Below are positions 32,976-45,255 of a stretch of 64,000 nucleotides of DNA, one piece after another (the first letter of the stretch is position 1; each line of letters opens with the position of its first letter). The notes beneath the pieces were generated by a model. That model made no database searches and was not told where the DNA came from. It saw only the letters and a program-made list of their open reading frames with translations. Made by a program: the position numbers and the translations under genes. Source of the DNA: Geotrypetes seraphini (Eukaryota > Chordata > Amphibia > Gymnophiona > Dermophiidae). The DNA is taken from contig NC_047096.1 in the NCBI RefSeq assembly GCF_902459505.1, positions 12,276,001 to 12,340,000 of the forward strand, in the 5' to 3' direction.

Positions 32976-33022
32976 GGGACCCAACACGGTCCGTGTTTCG
33001 GACAACCTTCATCAGGGGGTCC
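32976..33022 (-). ncRNA. Hammerhead-ribozyme-like motif with full core
   Basis: On the minus strand: GGACCCC, CTGATGA, AGGTTGTCC, GAAA, CACGGACCGTG, TT, GGGTCC. GGACCCC pairs with GGGTCC (one bulge), CAC pairs with GTG, and GG with CC. All core boxes are present, with an extra A after CTGATGA and U at the cleavage-site position. It lies 775 bp upstream of the MAPK13 ATG. Confidence 0.5.
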
Positions 33023-33231
33023 TAGAATAAGAATAGCACTCGCCAATCATTTTGGGGCCATGACTATCCACAGCAACATCTGCAACTCTGCCAAGGTGCA
33101 GCACAACCTATGCACTTCTGCTCTGGGTCATAACTAGAGGCGTGCATGGGGACAGGGACAACAGGAAACACACAGAAATCAGCAAAAATCCACAATAATG
33201 GGGATAAAAAAAAAAGTCGTTACAATCAGGG

Positions 33232-33406
33232 CAGGGGTAGGGAACTCTGGTCCTCGAGAGACATATTCCAGTCGGGTTTTCAGGATTTCCCCAATGAATA
33301 TGCAGGAGATCTATTTGCATGCACTGCTTTCAATGCATATTCATTGGGGAAATCCTGAAAACCCGACTGGAATACGGCTCTCGAGGACTGGAGTTCCTTA
33401 CCCCTG
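33232..33406. mobile_element. hAT-type palindromic MITE
   Basis: 175 bp, starts CAGGGGTAGGGAACTCTGG and ends in the complement. Its 8-bp duplication is imperfect (AATCAGGG at 33224-33231, TATCAGGG at 33407-33414). Confidence 0.85.
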
Positions 33407-33899
33407 TATCAGGGGAATGAGAGGGGGCAGATTATGTCCCTAAACTGTATACACATTGACTCAGAAACCTGACACCAACACCTCAGCATAACAAAAAAAA
33501 ATAAAATTGTGAGGAGCACACCTTGATGAATATCCATGTAATATTCAGTAATTTGAGCAACAAGGGGATATCATTGATAAATTGGTGAAAATATTTGTCA
33601 ATTTGTTTCCAAGCATTTTGGTAGAGTATAATCTCCACCAAGCTAGTCTCATTCACATGTCTGATAATGCAGTTAAAATGAAAGCCAGAAAATGCATCAG
33701 GCAAGAAAATAGTACCAAAATGGACAGATTGGAAGGGTATCATGTATTCACTGCTTTGATGAGAGCCGATTTGCATAGGGATAATCCTGTGGCTTTATTA
33801 CCATCATCTATCCAACAGACACATGTTTGGATTTGGGGTCCAAGATGTCCAGTATAAGGCACTTAAATAGGGCCATATGATTGCCCAAAATTGTTGTAT

Positions 33900-34120
33900 T
33901 TGGACAGAAGAGATGGCTGAGGGGAGATAGGATTGAAGTCTACAAAATCCTGAGTGGAGTAGAATGGGTACAAGTGGATAAATTTTTCATTCCGTCAAAA
34001 ATTACAAAGATTAGGGGATGCTCAATGAAGTTACAGGGAAATACTTTTAAAGCCAATAGGAGGAAATTTTTTTTTCACTCAGGGAATAAAGCTCTGGAAC
34101 GTGTTGCAGGGGCATAGAAC
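33900..34120 (+). mobile_element. CR1 LINE fragment
   Basis: Encodes [20 protein letters not shown] then FKANRRKFFF. Truncated at both ends. Confidence 0.8.
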
Positions 34121-34272
34121 CCTCCAACCACATCATGACCCAATCATTGCTTAATCCTTCATACATTTAAGCCGATTTTAAAAAAAAAAATTTTTTCAAA
34201 AAATATTTATGGTGAATATCTCAAATTTATTAAATATGTGCAAAAAGTGACTCAGCTAAAACTTGGTTTCTT

Positions 34273-34315
34273 GGTTTTCGACATGGCACGTTTCGTTACT
34301 CTGTGTCAGGAAACC
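34273..34315 (-). ncRNA. Degenerate hammerhead-like motif
   Basis: The minus strand reads GGTTTCCTGACACAGAGTAA then CGAAACGTGCCATGTCGAAA. GGTTTC pairs with GAAAACC (one bulge) and ACGT with ATGT; the CTGATGA box is altered to CTGACAC. Confidence 0.35.
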
Positions 34316-34430
34316 AACCAGCACTTTAATCAACTGTTCTTGCTAAAGGAGAAGCAATGAACGGTATATTTCTCTCAAAAAAGTTTTGGAATTTTTTTTA
34401 ATATCAGTTTAAACGCATGAAGGATTAAGC

Positions 34431-34626
34431 CATACCTGTCACTTCCATTATATGCAAATCCCCCCAGCCAGTCAGGTTTTCAAGATATCCCTAATGAATA
34501 TGCATGAGAGAGATTTGCATACCTGCCACTTCCATTATATGCAAATCTCTCTCATGCATATTCATTAGGGATATCTTGAAAACCTGACTGGCTGGGGGTC
34601 CCCCAGGACAGGTTTGGGGACCACTG
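34431..34626. mobile_element. hAT-type palindromic MITE with rearranged left end
   Basis: 196 bp. Perfect 8-bp duplication GATTAAGC at 34423-34430 and 34627-34634. The right end reads GGTTTGGGGACCACTG as in the family. The left end instead begins CATACCTGTCACTTCC, a copy of the internal segment, so the element was rearranged before or at insertion. Confidence 0.85.
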
Positions 34627-34729
34627 GATTAAGCAATGATTGGGTCTACAGACTTGGTAGTCGGATATTCTTTCTAGAATTCCACTCAAAATTGACCAAA
34701 TCCTCCATGTTCCTTTGATTAGAAGGGGT

Positions 34730-34870
34730 ACAGTGGAAAGGGAATTTGTATATTGCCTTTGGCCTTCAAAGTGGTGTGTATTTGAGGATTTGGTGACTTG
34801 CACAGGGTCACAAGGATTCACTGGGATTTGAACTCACAACCTCTGGGTGCAAAGGCAGATCATGATGTGG
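34730..34870 (-). mobile_element. tRNA-derived SINE fragment
   Basis: The minus strand contains GAGGTTGTGAGTTCAAATCC and CTTGTGACCCTGTGCAAGTC, matching the SINE at 32600-32790. Confidence 0.55.
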
Positions 34871-35390
34871 TTGGAGGGTTCTCCCTCCTTGATGCCCCTG
34901 CATGGCTCTGAGCTATCCTATCATATGTAAAGCTGTCATTGATAGATTTCTATTATCTTTTGTGGGTAGTGTTTTTTGTTAATATGAAAGCAGCATTTGA
35001 ATGAGGTCTGGATAGATTGCACGGGTCATAATCTCAGTCTTGTACTCTCTCACGGACTTCAGCCAGCAAAACCTGAAGTTGATCCTCAGCAATATCACTT
35101 ACAAAATTGTTAACAAGAAAGGTGGAACAGTGCCATAAACAGACTGCGCACACTGACAGCAAATCAACACAAGTTTGAAAACTAGAAGACTCGGAGGCAG
35201 GTTTTTTTTCTTTTCTTAAAGAGCCAGGAAACAGCTTGTGTGATCAAAGTGGATACATACATATGGAGCTCAGACGAGGAATTATGCTTGTCTCTTACTA
35301 CCTACTGGCATCAAAGGTTCCATGTATGGCCAAAACTGACACATCTTCTATGAGTACCTGACTGGAACACCCGTTATCAGCACATAGGAT

Positions 35391-36388
35391 TAGATTCACT
35401 AAGCCCACCGATCCGATCCGATCCGTGGCCGGGCGACTGATTCACAACACATCCTCATGCAAATTATTGCAATCGGAGGTACGTCCCCAAACCAACCACA
35501 CGGATCGCTGAAGAGCGATCCCAACGCATGCACAGCCCATCTTCTTTGCCTGTAGATGGTCTGTGCATGCTCTCCGCGCAAGGACGAGCTGGAAACCTTT
35601 ATTGCAGTGAAACTGGGCCATTACATTTAATCTCATTTCTTGATATGACTTGAGTATATTGCTCATTGAAGTACTGGATTCCCTTGTGCACTTTTGCTAT
35701 AAAACTTTCCTAAGGAGCTGGATATGTAAAGGATGGGAAGAAGTTTGCAATCCCTGTTGCCAGTAAACTTCTACAGTTTTTATGAATTGTGTCTAGTAAG
35801 AAGTTTTCCTATCGGCAACATATTCTGCTTGGCATTAATCCCCGGTGGCTGATAATTGATTCTTTTCCTTTTTGCGAGCCCGTGCCACCCCCGATTCTCC
35901 TTTCTGCCACCCTTCCCCGCAGTGCAGCCCTGCTTTAAACCTGCGGGCTCGCACTGCGGGTAAGGGCGGCAGAGAACAGGAGATGTGCCTCAGCTGATTC
36001 GGTGTCTCAAAGAAAGTTTTCCTGTTTACTGAAGCAACAACAGAAACTCCCCGCTTGATTTCAAACCTTGCAAAGCACATTGGATAGGATATTCCTAACA
36101 AATTAAAGGAGAAGAAAATATTCTCTAGTTTTTTTTGTTGGGTTTTTTTTAACTTGCAGCTTGATCTGAATTTCAAAAGTGAGGCAGAAGAGTCGGTAAG
36201 GACGTGAGCGACTGGGCCTCAGCAGTCGCTTCTTTTTTGATTGGCCAGCCCAGTCGGTGTTCCTTTTTCAATTTAGTGAATCGCTGCCTTTCTACTTTGC
36301 AGGCCATTTCCCCTCATTTGCATGATCGAATCTGGTTGGGGTCGCAAAGTGGTCGGGACACGATCGGTGTCCTTAGTGAATCTCTAGC
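35391..36388. mobile_element. Unclassified TIR element, about 1 kb, non-coding
   Basis: Ends TTAGATTCACTAAG and CTTAGTGAATCTCTA are inverted repeats. The next inward segments also pair (CCGATCCGATCC with GGTCGGGACACGATCGG). No transposase frame. The hAT MITE at 36390 sits at its right edge. Confidence 0.5.
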
Positions 36389-36389
36389 C

Positions 36390-36566
36390 CAGGGGTGTCC
36401 AACCTTTTGACTTCCCTGGGCCATATTGACCGAAAAAAATGTTTCTGGGGCCGCGGAAGCGCTGCAGCAAAACAGAGGAGGGAGCCGGCAAGACGGTAAA
36501 CACCGAGGGGCAGCAGAGGAAAACACTGCATCACCCTCGACCGGGGTCGCAGGTTGGACACCCCTG
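36390..36566. mobile_element. hAT-type MITE, third family
   Basis: 177 bp, starts CAGGGGTGTCCAACCTTTTG and ends in the complement GGTTGGACACCCCTG. Perfect 8-bp duplication CTCTAGCC at 36382-36389 and 36567-36574. Confidence 0.9.
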
Positions 36567-37261
36567 CTCTAGCCCATAATCAGAATGTTCTTTTCAGTTT
36601 CAAGACGAACAATCAAGGAATGTAAAAAGGTGCCGAATTCTGGCTCTGTAGATAGATGGTTTATTTATTTTTTTATCATAGTTTGAAATAATTGTTTTCT
36701 TACAGTTCATGTTAATAGTATGGTTTTCTTACATATTTAATAAAGTTATGCTTATTCGGTTAAATTTTAATGAGTTATAGGATGTATTTGATATTTTGCT
36801 TGAATTTACAAAATCTTTTAAATGTGACTTGGGTATATGATGGGGGACGGGGTGGGGAGAGAGACCAGAGTCACCAAATTACATCTCTCTGCAAAACTCT
36901 ATTCATAACCCACAGTTTGGGTAGCCCTGATCTAGAAATTTTACTGTCCAAATATGCCCTAATGAGAAATTCACTCCATATTAGAATAACTGAAATCTAA
37001 ATAAATTAACTACTCAATGAATGTGTGGTAAGCGCTTCTAGACGGTTCAAATTTCTAAGCAGACTTAATAAATTTTGCCAGAAAATGAAGCATGAAGACA
37101 AAATAAAAAAAAGCTAGCAGAGCAACCAACTTCATAAGTGTCCCATTGTTTGTGAAAAAAATTGATATTATCATATTATCATTGGTCAGAGATAATTTTG
37201 AAGAGCTGGTGTGGTAATGTGTATTTCCCTGATACAGCTTGCCCAGCACAGATAGTGCATG

Positions 37262-37557
37262 AGCCTACTACTGGGAGAACGAGAGGGCATAGATTCTGTA
37301 AAAACGTAAGGAAGTTCTTCTTCACCCAGAGAGTGGTGGAGATCTGGAACGCTCTTCCGGAGTCTGTTGTAGGGGAAAACACCCTCTAGGGATTCAAGAC
37401 AAAGTTAGACAAGTTCTTGCTAAACTGGGACATACGCAGGTGAGACTGGACTCACTTAGAGCACTGGTCTTTGACCTGGGGGCCGCTGCGTGAACGGTCT
37501 GCTGGGCAGGATGGACCACTGGTCTGACCCAGCAGCAGCAATTCTTATGTTCTTATA
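37262..37557 (+). mobile_element. CR1 LINE 3' end
   Basis: Encodes [20 protein letters not shown] and ESVVGENTL, then CTGCTGGGCAGGATGGACC, CTGACCCAGCAGCAGC and ATTCTTATGTTCTTAT. Confidence 0.85.
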
Positions 37558-37759
37558 GCACTGAAAGGGGTACACAGTGCTGTACATTTAATACTGAATA
37601 GAAGGTCCTTGCTCATAAGAGCTTACAAACTAATTTGGACAGACAGGACAGCTCAGGGTTGGGGGGGTTTCTGGTAGAAGGAATGATACAATATATATGG
37701 GTATCTGACAGTAAATGGGACTTAAGAGTTGAAAGCAACAGGCAGTATGTGCTCACACA

Positions 37760-39100
37760 TATTTTTTAAATAGCTGCGTGCTAATGGCAACATTAGTGCA
37801 TTGCCAATTAATTATAAAAAGGGCAATTTTTATGGCTGCAGTAAAAATAAATAGCTTTAGAGTGTGTGGGAAACCCCAAGTAAGGGCACACTAAGGCCAC
37901 TTTTTACCGCAGCTTAGTAAAAGTACCCCTAAGATAATTATTCTTTTTGCTACTAATTTTTAGTGTTCTTGAATGTTTTGAAGACACAAATTTACTGTAT
38001 TATTAATTATTTTAAGGCACAAACATGGGTGGGTTAAAGGTCTTCTAGTTTTGGTTTTCATATTTGCCTTTTAATCAGTGGAATTTTTCTCTGGCATACA
38101 GATAATACATTTTCCCAACATACAACAGGACACTACGAGGAAGCTGGTTGAGATGTTGACTTTGAAGTCTTTTTTTTCCTTCTCTCCACAAAGTTTATTA
38201 AATCTAACTAGAAGTTTGGACTTGGTTGGATATTAGAAGACCATCATGGTGTGGAGTATTGCTCATTCTTCATTTAAATAGATAATTTAAATCTCCCATA
38301 ATAATTGGGTTTCCATATTTAGTAACCTAATTGCCCTTAACATTTCTAAATCGCTTATGCACATGTTCAGGTGGATATTAAAGATGCATTGCTCTACTCC
38401 TCCTAGCCTTGTATGGAAATTAAAATTACTCCCTTTCCTGTCTAAGACAAACAAACCCAGCCCTACTAAACTGTTTACAATACTAAACTTCAGTCCATGG
38501 AGATTCTAGAATGCAGTTTTCCTTAATTTGTATGCTACTTGATTTATGGAATCCATGACCTTTTAGTGCCACATCACATCGGCACGTTTATCTACAATAC
38601 ATTTTGGTCTCTGGTTCTAAGTGTAGCCCACAAGGTCTCACTTATCATGCAGTCTAACTTTCTTATCTACTCCAGGGCTACTAGAAAACAATAGTTCCAT
38701 ATATACTGCTCAAGATTGGCAAAGGTTGGGGTTTTTTTTGGGGGGAAGGGGGCTCATAATACTTTACCTTTGATATACATGTTGAAAACGGTAGCGGGCA
38801 GACTTGGGAAAGGACAAAAGCTCAGTAGTAATAGGAAAGCAGTCAAAAACCAACACCTAGTGTACTGTACTGAGTAATGGTATAGCTTCATCAGCCTTCC
38901 GAGACTATGAGGCAAAGTCAAGTAACATGAAAACACACTCCATTATATGCTTTCTATTGTTGTATTGTTTAAATCAGTGTCTCTCAAACTTTTTTTTAGC
39001 TCTGGCATACTAAACAAAGCAAATGTTTTTTTACAGCACATAATTGAAATTATAATTGAAAGATTTGGAGGCCATTGACAAATTATTGTAATGATTAGAC
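37760..39100. other. Intergenic stretch without recognised features
   Basis: AT-rich. Only a short MITE-like remnant at 37860-37930 (ACCGCAGCTTAGTAAAAGTA) is visible. Confidence 0.3.
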
Positions 39101-39119
39101 ATCATTTTCCATTGACATT

Positions 39120-39372
39120 ATATTTATACATAGGGGGAGGGGATGGTATAAAGTTCTATTAAAGGTTTAATCAATAGATAAGAATACAATATTTATATGA
39201 TAATTTTTATTGAAATTTTTGTGGGAAGGATGGGTAGGGAGGGAATAAATTTATGTATTTACGATGACAATAGAAAGAAATTCAAGTAATATGTAAAAGT
39301 TTTAAATGATGTAATATTGTGTACTTGATGTAACATGAAAAAATGAATAAAGAATTTAGAAAAAAAAAGAAA
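39120..39372 (+). mobile_element. L1-like LINE 3' UTR with poly(A) tail
   Basis: Ends ATGTAACATGAAAAAATG, AATAAAGAATTTAG and a run of A. Similar to the inverted copy at 39560-39900. Confidence 0.5.
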
Positions 39373-39559
39373 TTATAAAGTTGCAAAACCGATAAATTAG
39401 AAAGTTATTTAAAGTTCTTTAAGCAATGGATAGGTAATTGTAACAATGGTGAAACTAAAGTAGATAGAATTGTTAATCAATGCAGTGATGGATGTGCTTC
39501 TTTTTGAGTGCAAATCAACTCAAAATGCAGCTCAATAGTCGATGAGCAAACATGCATTT

Positions 39560-39900
39560 CTTTTTTTTTTATATATTCTTTATTCATTTTTAAAAACTTT
39601 CAATAAGTGCAACATAAGATACAATCACTTTACACTTTAACATCACTTAATATTCCATCAGTCTAATTCACATCAAATGTCCCTTCCCCCCTTATACCCA
39701 ACAATTATTCTTAAGCATAAGAAAATATAAAATAGAGGAGTGATACTGTACATAGGATAACAGGAGGAGAGGATGGTGAGATGAAGGCAGGGAGATGGGC
39801 ATAGGGGAAATGCTAGAAACGGAAGTATAGGAGACATAGAGAAGGGAGATGCTGATCATGGGGAACAATACATACACAGAGATAGAAGATGGATGGTGAG
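39560..39900 (-). mobile_element. L1-like LINE 3' UTR with poly(A) tail
   Basis: The plus strand starts with poly-T followed by ATATATTCTTTATTCATT; on minus this is an AATAAAGAATATAT-A(n) end. Confidence 0.5.
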
Positions 39901-41164
39901 CATGGAGAAAGAAGAAATGGCAAATGGTCAGGAGACCCTGGCAAATGAGTTAAGAGAAGACGAAAGAAAACAGAGACCAGCACCTGAGATCAACGTGATT
40001 TGAAGAATAAATGACGAGACAACACAAGGTGTTTCTTTAGCTTCCAGCTGGCTTGGGCTCTCTCTGACCAGGGGGCAGTTGCCCTAGTTGCACTCCCCTA
40101 ACAGTCCTGTTATGTGCGACACTGGTATTCTGTTAGCATGATTTTTCTGTGTAGTATTCTGTAATAATTTGGCTTATTCAGTTTTCTCGATAGGGGGAAG
40201 GGATATTTGTGAAGGGGATGGGAGACAGGGGTTTTGTTGATCCTTGCTGTGTATTATTTATGCTTATAAAATGACAATTTTACAAAATATAGTTTCTTTC
40301 TTAAGTTTAGTATAATATATCTGAGGCTTGTGCGGATGGTTATCATATGGCTTGCGGGGATGGGGACAAATTTTTTCCCCGTGTCATTCTCTAGTTACTT
40401 TATGTGCTCTTTTTGTTTTAGGGATTTATTTTGAGCTCAGCCTTTCAGGTGGTCATATACAAGTGCTTCTGTTTTCTTCTTGGGGCTGTGACTGCTTTTT
40501 TAATCAGCAGCCACCCATAACTGAAGAGCAAAGAACCAACAGTGAAACACAGATCTCGTGCTTATTTATATAACAGGTCAAGGTTATCAAGCTAACCTGC
40601 ATTTTTGGACATTAAGTGGGTGCCAGGACATCACAGTGCAAGAAACATAACTACCACTGTGGATCAAGCAACAACTCCATAAACGAACCATAGTATCAAG
40701 GACAAAAATGTAATTCTCTCTTCCTTAAATATTTTGGCTTATGTTTGGAGAGCTCTTCAAAATGACTAAAAATTCAGTAACAGATCTTGGCAGCTTTGGT
40801 GAGGCAAATTTTTCAAAATTCTGGGGCAGTTAGGGAGCATATTTGCTCTGCATGCTTAGTGTTTCTTTCAATAAAGTAGAATATCAAATTAAGTTGTTTT
40901 CTGATAATTTTGGTGCAACTGGTTAATTTAGTTTCTGTTTTGTTGGGGGTAAGGAAGCCTTAATCATGATAGTGCTAGGAAGAAGTAAAAGGGATAGAAA
41001 AAGGGGGGAGGGATCTAGGCATGAGAAGATAAAGGAAAAGAAGATGGAGAAAAATGGTGACGGGATCTCAGAGAGGAGAGAATGGGAATAAGTAGGATAC
41101 ATGGAATCTTTTAAGGAGAGAAGACAGTGGTTGCTGCAGATGAGCAGACTGGATAGGCAAACAA

Positions 41165-41805
41165 GATGATAGGAATTATTTAAAAAGGGATGGTTAACAA
41201 GATTAAAAATATTATAATGCCTCTGTATCGCTCCATGGTGCAACCTCATCTGGAGTATTGCGTCACTAGAAAAGGTTCAAAGAAGAGTGACCAAGATGAT
41301 AAAGGGGATGGAACTCCTCTCATATGAGGAAAGACTAAAGATGTTAGGGCTCTTCAGCTTGGAAAAGAGAAGGCTGAAAGGAGATATAATTGAAGTCTAC
41401 AAAATCCTGAGTTGGAGTAGAATGGGTACAAGTAGATCGATTTTTCACTTTGTCAAAAATTACAAAGACTAGGGGACACTCGAAGTTACAGGGAAATACT
41501 TTTAAAACCAATAGGAGGAGATATTTTTTCACTCAGAATAATTAAGCTCTGGAACGTGTTGCCAGAGGTTGTGCTAAAAGTGGATAGTGTAGCTGGTTTT
41601 AAGAACGGTTTGGACAAATTCCTGGAGGAAAAGTCCATAGTCTGTTATTAAAACACCTCTGCTTGCCCTGGATTGGTAACATGGAATGTTGCTACTCTTT
41701 GAATTTTGGCCAGGTACTAGTGACCTGAATTGGCCACCATGAGAATGGGCTACTGGGCTTGATGGACAATTGGTCTGACCCAGTAAGGCTATTCTTATGT
41801 TCATT
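41165..41805 (+). mobile_element. CR1 LINE 3' end
   Basis: Encodes [20 protein letters not shown] and [15 protein letters not shown], then a CR1 3' UTR ending GGTCTGACCCAGTAAGGC, TATTCTTATGTTC. Preceded by [16 protein letters not shown]-type sequence. Confidence 0.88.
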
Positions 41806-42484
41806 TGGTCTTTATCTGCCGTCATGTTTTTAATGACGCTTCTAAATCAAGAGCAGATCCCCCACCAACACTCCAGACTGGTTGTCTATCCAATAGGTAG
41901 AGAAGCATAACCAAGGCATACAATTAAAAGTGCCTAACGGGACATAGGGGAAAGGAGGAGGGACCCGGCCACTCGGGTATGACACCCCCAGGTCTAAAGA
42001 GACCCCCCTCAGGCTTCAACCCCAGTCCAACGCACTCTACACAGAATGGCCCCAAGAGGGAAAATTTGATATTTTTTTTGTAAAAACAGATAACCAAACC
42101 ACTTAGTCTTTAAAAAAAAACAACAACCCTATACCTGAACAGGACTGCAAAAAGCTGGCTGGCTTAAGGGACTGCACAGCAGGCTTATAACTAGGAATCA
42201 GTGTTTAGTTATTCTCAGTCTCCACCTTCTGGTTGGAGTGCACGTACCCATCTGTGCTGGTCTGGAAACACTATGGAACTTTTGTTAATCTTATCTACAG
42301 TATAGGTACCATCTTTGCTTACACCCTATGTTTTATTGCATATTGTGCTGGCATTGTAATATCGCATACATCATATCTTGCATTATTTAAACATTTTTAC
42401 TTTACTGCTGTAATTGTCTCTGTTTGACTTATTCTTAACGTATATCGCCTTGAGTGTAGTAAAAAAAAAAAAAAAAAGGGCAGT

Positions 42485-42845
42485 TGACCTATAGCATCTT
42501 CCGGAAAGAACTAAAGACCACTTTAAGAAATTCTTGTGCTAGCCAGACACTCTCCCGCGAACATAACTTCCACACCTTATCCTGAATTTTTTCCTCACAC
42601 ATTCCCTGTCTGCTAAAATGCCCTCTTCATAATTGTATCCTGATATTCGCTGGTGTCAGACTATTTTCAATTGTAAGATGTAAAATAGTTAATTTCTTAT
42701 AATTTAACCTATGTATAATTTTCCTTTCAACCACCTTGTATTCATCTTCTGTAATTCGCTGATTGTACAGCTCTTCTTCTTTGTGAACCGCCTAGAAGTC
42801 GCAAGATTGTGGCGGTACAGAAAAATAAAGTTATTATTAAATAAA
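42485..42845 (+). mobile_element. L2 LINE 3' end
   Basis: Typical L2 tail: GTGAACCGCCTAGAAGTCGC, TGTGGCGGTACAGAAAAATA, AAGTTATTATT. Confidence 0.8.
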
Positions 42846-43140
42846 TCCTAATCAATAAATGGCTAGAGTAAGTCCCAAGGACTGGGTTGAAACCCTCTGT
42901 TTTGCATCATTCTTCATGAGCATCAATACCTTTACAATTTTAGCTCTTTTCAAATATTTCTTTCATTAGGAAATTAAAGAGGAAAAAATATACTGTATGC
43001 ATAAATGCTTTGTTTTGTTTTTCTTTCTAAATAGTTAATGTCAACTACTAGACTAAAGATGAAGACACGTACATGAGCTTAAATTAAGAGACAATTGAGA
43101 AAAATTGTGACATAAACCCAATACATTTGAAAAATAATGT

Positions 43141-43146
43141 TTTATT
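43141..43146 (-). terminator. Candidate poly(A) signal AATAAA for MAPK14
   Basis: The plus strand reads TTTATT. This is a canonical hexamer in the right orientation 2.8 kb after the stop codon. It rests on position alone. Confidence 0.35.
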
Positions 43147-44369
43147 TAACCAGTGGTATTGTGTAACATCTTGTATCATTACAGAAATGAAAATAGTAAA
43201 CACCATAGGTACATGAAAATAGCAATTTCTCTCTCCTATATTAATGCATCTTCTCTTAACATTAGACACAATTCAGAAGCATCTCAGTGACAGCAAACAA
43301 GTTGGGTATGACAGCACCCAGCTGTGAAGCACCTGGGTGAAAGACAGCAAGCAGTGAATGACAATGGCTGTTATAGTCAGACTTGGAAGATTAAGGGGCC
43401 AGGAGGCAACATCACTGGTCCTCATGTTACAGCCTATGGTCAAACTCTCCTGGTTGACTGTGTATGCAGTGAGTCACAATACCCGTCCTGGGATTATATC
43501 ACACATGCTGGATTAAAAAAAAAAAAAAAATCCTTAGTGACTGCACAAGAGCAGGAAGTGGCAGGGCCTATTCTCCAATTAGTGTCTGCATCTATTTGTA
43601 ATCCAACAGTCTTACCAATATCTCACACACAGACTTGCACACATCTTCATGCACACACATAAAATACCAATACTAAAATATTGCTTGTGTGGACTCAAGG
43701 ATGGCATCTATATGGAAAATTACAATGATGTCTAGAACTCAATACATCAACATTTACAGTGGAATACCTTATACTGTGTGTCCCAGAGTAATTTCCCCTA
43801 TATCTTTCCCATGCTTTGAGAAAGGTAGATCACAGTTTAGCTCTAGAAAACTGTGTGTATCCTCCATTTCTTTGCCTCATCTCCCACACCCATAGTTAAT
43901 GTTGCACAGTATTTTATAGACATTACATAATCACAAAAGATACTCAATTTTATATACCTTGGAAAGATGAAAAACTGGAATGGCCCTCTCAGTCTATTGC
44001 AAATTTTGGGGCAGGGACAGACTCAGGAAGTCACACAATCCAAGGGCCTGAGCCAGATTCTGTTTGCTCTACTCTCCAACCATCTGATATAGATATGCAT
44101 ATTTCAATTCCTGCAGTAAACAAAGAACACTACCACAAATTTGCTTAACATCTCACAAAAAACTGCCAAAAATCTCTTCTTCCTGCACAAAGCAGATGAT
44201 ACTATTAACATGTTACATAAAAAGTGTGTAACACAAATACATTTAAGAGCCACTTAGCTAAATGGAAACACAAAAGGAAATCTCTTGCTTTTCTTTGCAA
44301 TTTGCTTTCTTCAGTTTGGGATGAAAGTCCACAAACTCCATAATTAAGGTAGACTTTGAAAATCCACTG

Positions 44370-44490
44370 CTTATCCCTTGGGATAGTCAGCATGGAATCA
44401 ATTATTTTGGAATCTTGCCAGGTATTTGTGACCTGGATTAGCCACTGTTGGAAGCAGGATATTGGTCTGATCCAGTATGGTAATTTTTTT
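44370..44490 (+). mobile_element. CR1 LINE 3' fragment in the putative MAPK14 3' UTR
   Basis: CTTGCCAGGTATTTGTGACC, TGGATTAGCCACTG and GGTCTGATCCAGTATGG match the CR1 tail in inverse orientation to MAPK14. Confidence 0.7.
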
Positions 44491-45194
44491 GTTTTATGTA
44501 TCTTCTTCAGAAACAATTCTCCTTGGAGGCTCTTTTAGCTCACAAGCCCTCATTGCTTTTTCTGCAGGATAAATTCTCCTCTTCAGATAAGGGAATATTT
44601 GAAAGCAAAATATTCAAGACTCCTTTAAAAAGGAAAGAAAACTAACTATAAGTGTTCAATAACAGAAAAATGATAGGTGGGGGCGAAATAGTAGCCTCTA
44701 ACACTGAGGAGTGTAAAGAAAACTGAATGGGGTAGTAGATCAAATTGCACTGTAATGTTCAAAAGTTGAATTAATTTACAATTGCCTCTGTTAGATATAC
44801 ATGAAAGGTATTGAACTATAATGTTACAATTTTGTTTTGAAATAAATGCTAAATTTAAAAATAAAAAGGTCAGGGAATAAAAAGTGAGGTGGACCTCTGT
44901 ATTCCATCAAGCATCTGCCATTACAGCTATTAGATCATCTATTTTTTTCCAGATAAAGTGAAGAAAGCAGGTTAGTTAAGTGCACCAAGAGGAGGAAAGG
45001 AAGGAAGACTACCTAAGTGCAGTACCGTATCCTGGGACAAGTTGATCCACACAGGCCAAAAGGCAGCAGATGCAACATCTTTTGAAGTGCTGCATAATGA
45101 GCCTCCCCTATCTGATAAACAAAACATACATGCTGCTGACAATATACTTTATGAGATGCTAAATAGTGAGCCTCGTCAGCTGATAAACTGAGGA

Positions 45195-45255
45195 ACAGCT
45201 CATGGTTACTGCGGCTGGGCCATTTGACCTATATCTGCCATCATGTTTCTATAGA
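45195..45255 (+). mobile_element. CR1-type terminal tail fragment
   Basis: GGTTACTGCGGCTGGGCCAT then TTGACCTATATCTGCCATCA, TGTTTCTATAG, the same 3' end as at 11200-11255. Confidence 0.65.
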
